A DNA stretch of 64,000 nucleotides from Sphingobium sp. HWE2-09 (GTDB lineage: Bacteria; Pseudomonadota; Alphaproteobacteria; Sphingomonadales; Sphingomonadaceae), in contig NZ_JAYKZX010000003.1 of NCBI RefSeq assembly GCF_035989265.1, positions 1,860,001-1,924,000 of the forward strand, given 5' to 3'. The notes under the pieces are model-generated. The model ran no database searches and was not told the origin of the DNA. It saw only the letters and a list, made by a program, of their open reading frames with translations. The position numbers and the translations under genes are program-made. Below, in pieces: positions 35,846 through 42,972 of this stretch (positions are counted from its first letter, which is position 1; each line of letters opens with the position of its first letter).

Positions 35846-37033
35846 TCACCACCCCGCCCTGTCGTCGTTGATCAGGTGCGCACCGTCCATCTGGAAGACA
35901 GAATGGTGCTCTCGCTCCAGATCGAGATAGAAGCCGAAGTGCTTCTTGAAACGGATCACGGCGAGCGCGGCTGCCAGCATGTTCATGTCGCTCACCTGCG
36001 CGGTGGACCCGTAGATGTGCTCGCCGGCCGCCGTCATCGGGATGCGGGCGGCATCGCGAACATGCCCGCGCATGTCGCTCGTGCTCGTTGTCACGCGAAC
36101 CGCCCCCGTCAGGCCAGCTTCCGTCGCCTCCAGCCCAATGCCGGTATCGATGAACGGCAGCCCCCGGCGTTCTAGCTGCTCGACTATGATCCGGCGCGAG
36201 ACGCCGACATCGATTGCGACGAAAACGAAGTCGACATGGTCGAGCAGGTGCGCGTTGTTCGGCCCCAGCTTATCCTCGTGCCCGATGATACCGGTATGCA
36301 TCCGGGAGTAGATGCCGGCCAGGTGGCCGACCTTGGTGGGTCGGCTGCGGAGTTCTTGGACGGACGGCGCTCCAGGCGAACGGAACGCGTTGTGCTGATC
36401 GAAGCGGTCGTCATCAAACAGATGGATGCGCGCCACCGGGCACTTGGCGATTTGGTCGAGAATGTAGGAGCCGGTGCCGCCCAGGCCGACGATGGCGACG
36501 CTCAGCCCTTCGAGCCTGGACGTGAAGGCGCCGATCCCGTGACGCGCGCTGCCGGTATCGAGATAGGCGAAGCACGAACGCTCCCGTTCCGGCAGCATGA
36601 CCTGTCCCGTGCGGGCGGTTACGTCCGGCTCGACCATCTTCGCATGGGCGGAGATCTGCTCGACGAAGGTCACCATCTTGGCGTGGAAGTCCGGGAACTC
36701 GCCGTCGAAGGGCTTGCTGCACAGAGTGTGCTCGACGACGAGACCATGGCCGAGGTCACGTCGGGCCCGGGTATGAGCCATCATGGCGAGCGGGCGACCG
36801 TCGGCGGTGTGCGGCATGTAACCCGCAAAATAGGCCATATGGCTTCGCGGCGGCACGGTGCGGTCGCCGGCAAGGTCCAGCCCGCTGACGAGCGTACCGC
36901 GACGCACGCGCTGACGCGCGTCGAGATAGGGGACATCCCGCAGGACGAGATATCCCCCCTCGATCGACATGTCGTAGCCTTCGTCGACCAGCCGCTGAAG
37001 GTCAGGACTAAGACTTATTAGTCGCTGTGACAT
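35846..37033 (-). CDS. ThiF/E1-like adenylyltransferase with a divergent N-terminal domain
   Basis: A 395-residue protein that should adenylate the C-terminus of a ubiquitin-like partner. An N-terminal domain of about 165 residues (RRDLGHGLVVEHTLCSKPFD, DFHAKMVTFVEQ), resembling the DUF6791-type region found on such proteins, precedes the ThiF Rossmann fold: SVAIVGLGGTGSYILDQIAK (G-rich loop 183-189), LFDDDRFDQHNAFRSPG and K in RPTKVGHLAG. Its only Cys residues are 105, 154 and 198; there is none in the crossover-loop region where E1 enzymes keep the catalytic Cys. The start at 37033 (MSQRLISLSP) overlaps the multiubiquitin gene by 26 bp. Confidence 0.85.
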   Translation of the reverse strand: MSQRLISLSPDLQRLVDEGYDMSIEGGYLVLRDVPYLDARQRVRRGTLVSGLDLAGDRTVPPRSHMAYFAGYMPHTADGRPLAMMAHTRARRDLGHGLVVEHTLCSKPFDGEFPDFHAKMVTFVEQISAHAKMVEPDVTARTGQVMLPERERSCFAYLDTGSARHGIGAFTSRLEGLSVAIVGLGGTGSYILDQIAKCPVARIHLFDDDRFDQHNAFRSPGAPSVQELRSRPTKVGHLAGIYSRMHTGIIGHEDKLGPNNAHLLDHVDFVFVAIDVGVSRRIIVEQLERRGLPFIDTGIGLEATEAGLTGAVRVTTSTSDMRGHVRDAARIPMTAAGEHIYGSTAQVSDMNMLAAALAVIRFKKHFGFYLDLEREHHSVFQMDGAHLINDDRAGW

Positions 37034-37673
37034 TGAACACGGCTCCATTGACGGCCCGCAGGCGCTGAGTGGGGGCGAGGCTGCCTTCCGGCCGGTCGAG
37101 CGGACCGTGACGGTAGGTGACCGTGAACATGCTGTTCGAGATCGCGGGAACATCGGGGTAGGCGATGCCCACGAGGTCCTCGAAAGACACCTCCGGGACG
37201 GCGAGGCTCTGGCGGCTCCCGTTAACGACGATGGGCACTGTAAGGGCGCCCGCCATCTCGGGACGCGACTCGATCTTCGGGACCCAGTCCACAGTGAGGT
37301 CGACGACCTCTCCGGCGCGCAGAACGTTGCCGCCCTGAAAAAGCCGCCGCTCGTCGGCGATGCCGGCGATCCCCCGGATGTCGTGCTCCTGGATGCCGGG
37401 GGCGCCCCATTCCCACACCACGCCGTCGACGCGCAGGTGCCTGAGCGTGGCGTTGCGGTGGAGGCGGAAGTGCGCTTCGCCGACGACGCCCACGATGGGA
37501 TCCCCCGGCGCGATCAGGCGGGCCCGGCCGCCATCGATGCGTATCAGCACGTCGCGGCTCTCGGGATCGCCCCCGACGGCGGTAAGCACGTCGCGACCGC
37601 TCGGCTTTGCCGAGGCGAGCTCGACCTCCCGGCCATCGACGAGGATACGCAGCTTCATACTATCGTCTTCCAT
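37008..37673 (-). CDS. multiubiquitin (three ubiquitin-like domains) protein
   Basis: A 221-residue protein made of three ubiquitin-like repeats, about residues 6-70, 72-142 and 145-221. The last one (VPIVVNGSRQSLAVPEVSFE, SNSMFTVTYRHGPLD, FNVTATNKS at the end) matches the bacterial Multiubiquitin (PF14452-type) pattern. It ends in NKS rather than a Gly-Gly tail, so either it is processed, or it is joined by another chemistry, or it is only a scaffold. AAGGAG lies before the ATG at 37673. The next gene is the E1-like enzyme. Confidence 0.85.
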   Translation of the reverse strand: MEDDSMKLRILVDGREVELASAKPSGRDVLTAVGGDPESRDVLIRIDGGRARLIAPGDPIVGVVGEAHFRLHRNATLRHLRVDGVVWEWGAPGIQEHDIRGIAGIADERRLFQGGNVLRAGEVVDLTVDWVPKIESRPEMAGALTVPIVVNGSRQSLAVPEVSFEDLVGIAYPDVPAISNSMFTVTYRHGPLDRPEGSLAPTQRLRAVNGAVFNVTATNKS

Positions 37674-37698
37674 CTTCTTCTCCTTGAGGCAGTGGTGG

Positions 37699-38658
37699 TC
37701 AGAGGGGGTGGTCGTCGCCGACGTGGAGGCGAACCTCGTCCAAGAGCCGGTCGTAGATCTGGCTCACGCTGGGATCGCGCCACTTGCAGGCCTGATCGAG
37801 CAGCGCCTGCAGGTCCATCAGGGGCGGCAGCGCGGTGCCGAGATCGTCCAGGACCTCGGCCAGCAGGTCTATGATCAGCAACCGGTAGTGATCGGGGCCG
37901 ACCTTCTTCAGGTCGATGCGATGCAGATGCCTTGCCAGCACGTCCGCCACGGGCGGCTCTGGCTCGACGGGCCGCTGATGAGGAGCGTGGATCAGGGGTA
38001 GAGGTGCAGCCTGCGGCGGAGGCGCATGGATGATCCAGGTGACGGCGCTGTAGTCGAAGACCACGCCTGCCGCCTCGTCGACGAGACTGCCGTTGATCGA
38101 GCGGTCCGTCAGTCTGACCAGCAGGTCGACCATCGCGCTAGTGGCGCGATGCGCGCCCGTCACGCTGACGACCGGGTTCGCACAGCCGCTCGCGGTCATA
38201 GCGGCCGCTATGGGGAGCGGAAGTTGCACATCCGGACCCGCGCACCGCCAGGTGAACATCCACGTCCTGGCGTCGAACATGATATGGGACACGCCGGCCG
38301 CCCTTGCCAGGCGGCGCGCGAAATGGGTGCGCCCTACCCCCGCTTCGCCGCCTAGCAGCATCGGCGGCAGGACGAACCAGTCGCGACCCCGGACCCGCTG
38401 ATCCGCGCATGCATCCTCCACGAAGCGCATCAGTCCCGGCTGCCAGTCGAGTTCGAGGTCGGAGACGATGCCGGAAAGCTGGAGGCGATCTCCGCCTAGC
38501 AGCGGAAGCGTGACGTCGGCTCCAAGCGACAGCGGCCGACCCGAGAAGCTCTTGGCGAACATTGCGTAGGGCATGTTTGCCCGGTTCGGATCGGACCCGG
38601 TCGGTCCGGCTTGCAGAGCGGGGCCGCCGCTCACTGGGATGAGGCCGCCCCCCATCAC
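37699..38658 (-). CDS. AAA-like ATPase with degenerate Walker A
   Basis: A 319-residue protein with a P-loop-like segment LLGGEAGVGRTHFARRLA where the invariant Walker A Lys is Arg110 (G-E-A-G-V-G-R-T). The following strand PVVSVTGAHRA stands where Walker B should be and lacks the usual acidic pair, so ATP hydrolysis is doubtful. The C-terminal 80 residues are helical. The overall plan (helical start, ATPase core, helical lid) resembles AAA+ proteins that process protein substrates. The ATG overlaps the stop of the coiled-coil gene (ATGA), and the multiubiquitin gene follows. Confidence 0.7.
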   Translation of the reverse strand: MMGGGLIPVSGGPALQAGPTGSDPNRANMPYAMFAKSFSGRPLSLGADVTLPLLGGDRLQLSGIVSDLELDWQPGLMRFVEDACADQRVRGRDWFVLPPMLLGGEAGVGRTHFARRLARAAGVSHIMFDARTWMFTWRCAGPDVQLPLPIAAAMTASGCANPVVSVTGAHRATSAMVDLLVRLTDRSINGSLVDEAAGVVFDYSAVTWIIHAPPPQAAPLPLIHAPHQRPVEPEPPVADVLARHLHRIDLKKVGPDHYRLLIIDLLAEVLDDLGTALPPLMDLQALLDQACKWRDPSVSQIYDRLLDEVRLHVGDDHPL

Positions 38659-39311
38659 TCGCCCCTCCAGAAGCGCAACGGCCGGCGGCCGCCAGCGCTA
38701 TCGCCTCTGGCCTTCAAGGCGCGCTCGGTTTCGCGCATGCCTGCCAGGATGTGCCGTTCGAGCGCCATAGCGCCATGCTCGGCCCACAGTTCCTCCATGT
38801 CGGCGAAGTGCTCGCGCTGATTCTTGAGCCAATCCAAGACGCGATCGCGCTCCCACCTCTCGGTGAACGTCATGCGGAAGAAGGGCGACTTATCGCTGCC
38901 GCGCTCCAGTCCAAGCGACGGCGCCTTCCTCTCCGGGTCGTAGTAATAGAGCGTGATCTCCCGCGAGAGGCGCGCCTGCTCCCGCTCATTCTCGCGCCTC
39001 CGTCGCTCCTGCTCGATCCGGACGCGCTCGTGCTCGGCGGCCGCCTCCATGATCATGCGGCCTGCCGCCTCCGGCCCGACGCGCAGCGAAAGCCGGCCCC
39101 ACATGCTCCAGCTATCCGGATTTGTCCTCATCCAGTCGTAGAGCGTCCTTGCCGTCTTGGGGCAGTCCAGCGCGACGGACCACACCGGGACGATCTGCCC
39201 GTCGGCCCGACGGCGGAGGATTTCGACCATGCGAGCGTCGTCGCCCGTGCCGAGCCGGGGAACATAATTGTTCGGCTCGACGAACAAGGCGTCGGTGAGG
39301 CGTTCAGCCAT
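38655..39311 (-). CDS. unknown coiled-coil protein in the ubiquitin-like operon
   Basis: A 218-residue soluble protein with no recognised family. A highly charged central helix (about residues 85-120; EHERVRIEQERRRRENEREQ) predicts a coiled coil or long helix, and flanking segments look globular (LGTGDDARMVEILRRRADG, ITLYYYDPERKAPSLGLERG). GGAGATTCCAC gives a good ribosome site for the ATG at 39311. It heads the second half of the operon, after a 143-bp gap with three stem-loops. Confidence 0.7.
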   Translation of the reverse strand: MAERLTDALFVEPNNYVPRLGTGDDARMVEILRRRADGQIVPVWSVALDCPKTARTLYDWMRTNPDSWSMWGRLSLRVGPEAAGRMIMEAAAEHERVRIEQERRRRENEREQARLSREITLYYYDPERKAPSLGLERGSDKSPFFRMTFTERWERDRVLDWLKNQREHFADMEELWAEHGAMALERHILAGMRETERALKARGDSAGGRRPLRFWRGE

Positions 39312-39391
39312 GTGGAATCTCCATGCGAATGACGGGCAGCGAGGGATGCGCCCTGAGGGCGGGAATTAGGTCTTTGATTCAGTTGTGCAGA

Positions 39392-39454
39392 TCATCCCCT
39401 CGGGGATGACTTCGATCGGTTCGCCCCGATCGGCATGTCAGCCTTCCGGGCTGA
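39392..39454. promoter_or_regulatory. three tandem stem-loops inside the operon gap
   Basis: Perfect stems lie in a row: TCATCCCC/GGGGATGA (39392-39409), CGATCGG/CCGATCG (39413-39432) and TCAGCC/GGCTGA (39438-39454). They sit right after the exonuclease stop and before the coiled-coil gene. No T-tract follows on either strand. They may act as an attenuator, mRNA processing site or small regulatory RNA. Confidence 0.5.
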
Positions 39455-40333
39455 TCAGGCCCAGCGGTCGCGTGCGGAAATCCTTCGCCATTCGGGCGCC
39501 GCCGAAGTTGGCCTGGCCCAGGGGGAGTAGATGTTCACCATCAGCCAAGCCTCCTCCTCATCGCGGTCGGCGATCTCACGGCACCATATCCGGTCTCCCG
39601 GATCCCAGCGATACCCACGAGCCTTGAGGTCATCCTTGCGCTCGTACGCAGCGCCGGCGGCGCGGACCATCCAGCTGTCCTGCGCCGACCGGGCTACCAG
39701 TTCCGCCATCGCCGAACGCCCCGGCGCCACCTCGTGCGCCAGAAGTGCGATCGTGCTGTCCACGTCCGCGGCCGCGCGGTGGGCACCATTGAAGTATCCG
39801 GCCTGCGACAGCAGATAACCCAGACTCCGTCCGTCGAAGCCGAAGTCGCGCCAATTGATCTCGACGCAACTGCAGCCCCAAGCCGAACCAACTGCCTTCG
39901 GGAGCCGCGCCTCGACACGAGGTCGGTCGAAGGAGGCGTTGTGGGCCACCACCAGATCGGCACGGCGCAGGATGCGGGTTGCCAACCCCTCGTCGATCGA
40001 CTGATCTCTGAGCATTTCATCATCGAGACCGGTGAGCTTCATGATCTCCGGCGTCAGCGGGCGCCCGGGATCCTGAAACCAGGTGAAGGATCTACCAATG
40101 TCGGTGACCCACCCCTCTGTGTCGTATCGGAACTGCCGCATGGCGAGCTCGATTATTACGTCGCGCTTGGCGTCCAGGCCGGTCGTCTCGACATCAACCA
40201 CCACCGCCACTTTTGCAGTAGCGGGATCACCGGCACCCGTTGGCCCCTCCTTCAGGTCGAGCCGATAGAGCCGCCGGGTCTCGCCTCCCGCAAACCGGGG
40301 GCGAACAGCCAATGATGCAGTGCCTTCCGTCAA
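39455..40333 (-). CDS. DnaQ-like 3'-5' exonuclease (DEDDh type)
   Basis: A 292-residue protein with an RNase T/DnaQ exonuclease fold. Exo I is VVVDVETTGLDAKRDVI, Exo II is LVVAHNASFDRPRVEARL and Exo III is HRAAADVDSTIALLAHE (DEDDh His/Asp). It should trim single-stranded DNA or RNA 3' ends. The C-terminal 70 residues (GYRWDPGDRIWCREI) add an unrecognised domain. It begins with TTG (40333) overlapping the upstream stop, so translation is coupled. Three stem-loops follow its stop. Confidence 0.88.
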   Translation of the reverse strand: MTEGTASLAVRPRFAGGETRRLYRLDLKEGPTGAGDPATAKVAVVVDVETTGLDAKRDVIIELAMRQFRYDTEGWVTDIGRSFTWFQDPGRPLTPEIMKLTGLDDEMLRDQSIDEGLATRILRRADLVVAHNASFDRPRVEARLPKAVGSAWGCSCVEINWRDFGFDGRSLGYLLSQAGYFNGAHRAAADVDSTIALLAHEVAPGRSAMAELVARSAQDSWMVRAAGAAYERKDDLKARGYRWDPGDRIWCREIADRDEEEAWLMVNIYSPWARPTSAAPEWRRISARDRWA

Positions 40334-40902
40334 GCGCCTGCCTTCGCTGCCACCCGTCGATCAACGCGGCGGCACGCATTCGCCCGACCGGGAGCGCGAG
40401 GATGCTTGGGCGCGTGGCGCACCGGTGTGCGGAAGTTCGGCACAACCAGGCTCACCTGCCCATTCCCCACCACCTCGGCATGCCCGCGATGGCCAGGCGA
40501 CTGCGAATTCGCGAAGGCCTCATCGATGAAGTCCATATCAGGGTCGTCATCATCGTCCATCAGTTCGTCAATCTGACTGGGCAATGCGTCGAGGCCGACG
40601 GACAGGCCGTGCAGGACGATCGCGCGGCTGAAACCTGTCCGCTCGAGGCACGCTTCCAGCGCAATGCGCCCCTCGAAGAGCCGCCGAGGCGTCATCATCC
40701 AGGCGACCGGATCGTGGTCGATCCCCTCGCGCTCGAAACGGGCCGCGGTCTCGGCCGCCACGAACGCCATGCGGCAAAGTGCGCGTCGCGTTGTCACGAT
40801 CCGGAAGTCGGTTTCGCTATCCTGACCCAAAGGGTCCTCGACCTCCCAGCGATCATATTGCGGGTGGATGGTTGGTTCGTTCGATTTGACAGGATTTTCC
40901 AT
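40330..40902 (-). CDS. unknown protein, first gene of the ubiquitin-like operon
   Basis: A 190-residue soluble protein with no recognised family. The middle has an acidic stretch (MDDDDDPDMDFIDEAF) and the last 30 residues are Arg/Pro/His-rich. GACGGAG sits about 9 nt before ATG 40902 (MENPVKSNEPTI); another ATG at 40911 is in frame. It overlaps the exonuclease by 4 bases. It faces the divergent ArsR-family gene across a 192-bp AT-rich region that carries two GTTCAAT operators. Confidence 0.7.
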   Translation of the reverse strand: MENPVKSNEPTIHPQYDRWEVEDPLGQDSETDFRIVTTRRALCRMAFVAAETAARFEREGIDHDPVAWMMTPRRLFEGRIALEACLERTGFSRAIVLHGLSVGLDALPSQIDELMDDDDDPDMDFIDEAFANSQSPGHRGHAEVVGNGQVSLVVPNFRTPVRHAPKHPRAPGRANACRRVDRRVAAKAGA

Positions 40903-40991
40903 GTGTCTCATCTCCGTCACCAGGGTTGGTGGCTTCTTCGTCTCCTCGCGGTCCGGTATCTCGACCGCTTGCACGTGACATAGGCACAATT

Positions 40992-41009
40992 GTTCAATTA
41001 TTCAAGAAC
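40992..41009. promoter_or_regulatory. GTTCAAT operator-like dyad at the ubiquitin-like operon promoter
   Basis: GTTCAAT-N4-CAAGAAC has the same 18-bp geometry as the perfect dyad at 41857. A TATAAT box at 41015-41020 overlaps the rightward promoter region. It lies between the divergent operon and the ArsR-type gene, the usual place for a local repressor site. Confidence 0.5.
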
Positions 41010-41068
41010 TATCGTATAATATCTGCGATTTTTTTCGTATGGAATTCTCAGAGGGAGGCTAGGAAAAT

Positions 41069-41093
41069 GTTCAATGATTGATTATCTATGAAC
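41069..41093. promoter_or_regulatory. GTTCAAT dyad upstream of the ArsR-family start
   Basis: GTTCAATGATTGATT carries an inner palindrome TCAATGATTGA (41071-41081) and outer ends GTTCA...TGAAC (41069-41093), two bases upstream of ATG 41095. It would allow self-repression. Confidence 0.45.
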
Positions 41094-41094
41094 C

Positions 41095-41382
41095 ATGGAA
41101 ATGCCAAATCTGCCCATCTTTGCCGCCTTGGGCCAGCAGACACGCTGGCGGACATTCGATCTCCTGCTCGGTGCCGGCGAGTGCGGGATGCTCCAAGGCG
41201 AAATTGCCAAATCGCTCGGCATCGACAAGAACCTCATGTCCACCCACCTCAAGATATTGCGGGAAGCCGGTCTTGTCGCATCGGAGAAGAACGGGCGCGA
41301 GGTGACCTACCGCGTGACGCCAGCCGTAGCACGCGAGGCCGCTTCCACCATGCTCAAGGCGATCGATGGGGCCCGAGCTTGA
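41095..41382 (+). CDS. ArsR/SmtB-family winged-helix regulator
   Basis: A 95-residue one-domain regulator with the ArsR fold: FAALGQQTRWRTFDLLLG, the recognition region SLGIDKNLMSTHLKILREAG, and the wing KNGREVTYRVTP. There is no clear CxC metal site, so it is likely not a metal sensor. It faces the ubiquitin-like operon (divergent) and carries GTTCAAT dyads in its own promoter region. Start ATG 41095 (MEMPNLPIF); the second ATG at 41101 is also possible. Control of the neighbouring operon is inferred from position and the shared operators. Confidence 0.88.
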   Translation: MEMPNLPIFAALGQQTRWRTFDLLLGAGECGMLQGEIAKSLGIDKNLMSTHLKILREAGLVASEKNGREVTYRVTPAVAREAASTMLKAIDGARA

Positions 41383-41388
41383 CGCTCA

Positions 41389-41805
41389 TCAGCCAGACCT
41401 CTGCTGGATATGGAGGTCGCCGCCCAGCCTAAGTGGACCATGGCCGCGATCACAGTCCCCGTAGTCCGCAAGCCTTCGGGAGATCTCCCTGGGGACTAGC
41501 CTCACAACGACCGGGTGATCCAGGTCGATGCCCTCACGGATATCGACATGTGGGAGCAGGTGCGAAGGCACGCGAACGCCGACCCTCTCCATCACTTCTC
41601 TGCGCGATACGACCCGGCATGCATGGAACATGCTGAAGCCATGGTCCTTGAAGTCGAGGTGCAGCATCGCGGTGTATAGGCCATCGGTCTCCGGGCGCGG
41701 TGAAATCCCGCGCGCTGCCGGATGGGCTTCAGCCCCGGAGTTGTCGAGCAGGGATACTGTGACGGTCGACGACACGCCGTCCTGCCGATGCGGAGCGATT
41801 TGCAT
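41389..41805 (-). CDS. unknown 138-residue protein
   Basis: An unrecognised soluble protein with an acidic/basic mix (DGLYTAMLHLDFKDHGFSMF, SRREVMERVGVRVPSHLLPH). The reading start is well supported by AAGGAGGACGAAG before ATG 41803-41805. It lies between the ArsR-family gene and a perfect GTTCAAT-N4-ATTGAAC dyad (41857-41874), so it probably belongs to the same regulon. No domain or signal peptide is visible. Confidence 0.65.
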   Translation of the reverse strand: MQIAPHRQDGVSSTVTVSLLDNSGAEAHPAARGISPRPETDGLYTAMLHLDFKDHGFSMFHACRVVSRREVMERVGVRVPSHLLPHVDIREGIDLDHPVVVRLVPREISRRLADYGDCDRGHGPLRLGGDLHIQQRSG

Positions 41806-41856
41806 CTTCGTCCTCCTTGTTTCGCTGCTCCGCATAGTTGGGAAGCGACGCAGATA

Positions 41857-41874
41857 GTTCAATACCCATTGAAC
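41857..41874. promoter_or_regulatory. perfect GTTCAAT-ACCC-ATTGAAC dyad
   Basis: GTTCAAT and ATTGAAC (7-bp arms, 4-bp gap) match exactly in inverted orientation. It lies about 50 bp upstream of the start of the 138-residue gene and shares the half-site with the two other operator-like sites near the ArsR-type gene. Confidence 0.6.
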
Positions 41875-42251
41875 AGTAACGACGTATTCATTCAGCCGTT
41901 GCGTGGACCGGCATCGTGACTGGCGTCCTCGTTCGTCCGCACGCCTCGCCTAAACGGGACCGGCGACCGTCATCTTCGAGGGGCGACAATAGCCGCCCGG
42001 CGGGCAGCGAGAGACAAGCGCAACCCGGGCGGCGGTCGGTTTGCGAGTTATCCGCCGCGCCCTACGAAGCGATGGGCTGGGCGCCTTCGCCTTACTGCAG
42101 TGAATGCGTGCTTTATGCGCGATCCCGTGGAGCTCCGGCGGTGTTGAAATCCGAGCGGAAAAGCGACCGCCTATGTTACGAGGAGGTAATCACGCGGCGT
42201 ATCCGTCAACCATGCCCCCAGATGGAGGCGATCATATAGCAGGAGCTTCCT
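41875..42251. other. gap with a doubtful small frame
   Basis: Between the operator and the DUF427 gene I see only one open frame, 41916-42239 on the plus strand (GTG start, 107 residues, with YCSECVLY). Its composition is Arg/Ser/Pro-rich and no ribosome site is visible, so I do not call it a gene. The DUF427 ribosome site (AGGAG) ends the gap. Confidence 0.4.
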
Positions 42252-42620
42252 ATGCCAGGAGGAATAGTGCCAGGCCCGGACCATCCGATCGACTTGGAGA
42301 AGGCAGGTCGGCGGGTCGTCGTCCGAGCCGGCGGCGCCGTTGTCGCGACGAGTGCCGGGGCGATCGCGCTAAAGGAAGCAAACTACCCAGCGGTGATCTA
42401 CATCCCCAGGTCGGATGTGGCGATCGAGCTTCTCGAGCGCTCTCAGACCCGTACGCACTGTCCCTACAAGGGCAACGCAAGCTATTACCGGATGCGTGGT
42501 GGCGCGAAGGACATAGCGTGGTCCTACGAGGATCCGTTCGAGAGCATGGACGCCATCCGTTCCCACCTTGCCTTCTACCCAGACAGGGTGGATGCGATCG
42601 AGATGACCCCGCCGACCTGA
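42252..42620 (+). CDS. DUF427-family protein
   Basis: A 122-residue protein of the DUF427 (NTP_transf_9-type) family. The signatures are AVIYIPRSDVAIELLERS, THCPYKGNASYYRMR and DIAWSYEDPFESM with a conserved Cys-Pro-Tyr-Lys. Its biochemical role is unknown; members are common in actinobacteria and alphaproteobacteria. CAGGAGCTTCCT before the ATG is a good ribosome site. It stands alone between unknown genes. Confidence 0.88.
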   Translation: MPGGIVPGPDHPIDLEKAGRRVVVRAGGAVVATSAGAIALKEANYPAVIYIPRSDVAIELLERSQTRTHCPYKGNASYYRMRGGAKDIAWSYEDPFESMDAIRSHLAFYPDRVDAIEMTPPT

Positions 42621-42972
42621 AACGCATGTCGCCATGCGGAACCGGGCCATCCTCGTCACCGCCCATAGCAGCGTCAACTTGACCTGCGTCGAGGAGACAG
42701 GAGCGCGTCTGCGTCACGTGAATGAGCGCGTCTTTCGGCCCTGGCTTCGCGTCATCGGATGGGTCCGATCGGATGCTCTGCGGCTTTCGCCGACGCAGAG
42801 CTGGTAACTTCCTGGAAGCTATTGGCCGCTATCTTGGTCGAGGAAGGGGCCAAAACTCTGCATTTCGGTGTCAGGTACGCGTGGGGAAGATGCTCGCCGG
42901 ATGCGCAATTCACCCCCCTGGACCCCCACCGATGAAGCGCTGGCTCGAGACTGGCATCACGAAGGGACGAAG
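42621..42972. other. 352-bp gap without a supported gene
   Basis: The stretch between the DUF427 gene and the next gene has only short overlapping frames with random, Arg/Gly/Pro-rich translations (one at 42722-42976). No terminator or tRNA was seen. It probably contains the promoter of the 42973 gene. Confidence 0.5.

Noticed and set aside
35204..40902. CBASS or Bil classification of the ubiquitin-like operon
   Set aside because: No CD-NTase or cyclic-nucleotide effector, E2 or JAB gene is visible, so the operon does not match those types.
41916..42239. 107-residue plus-strand frame
   Set aside because: GTG start, no ribosome site, Arg/Ser/Pro-biased composition and no family; treated as gap.
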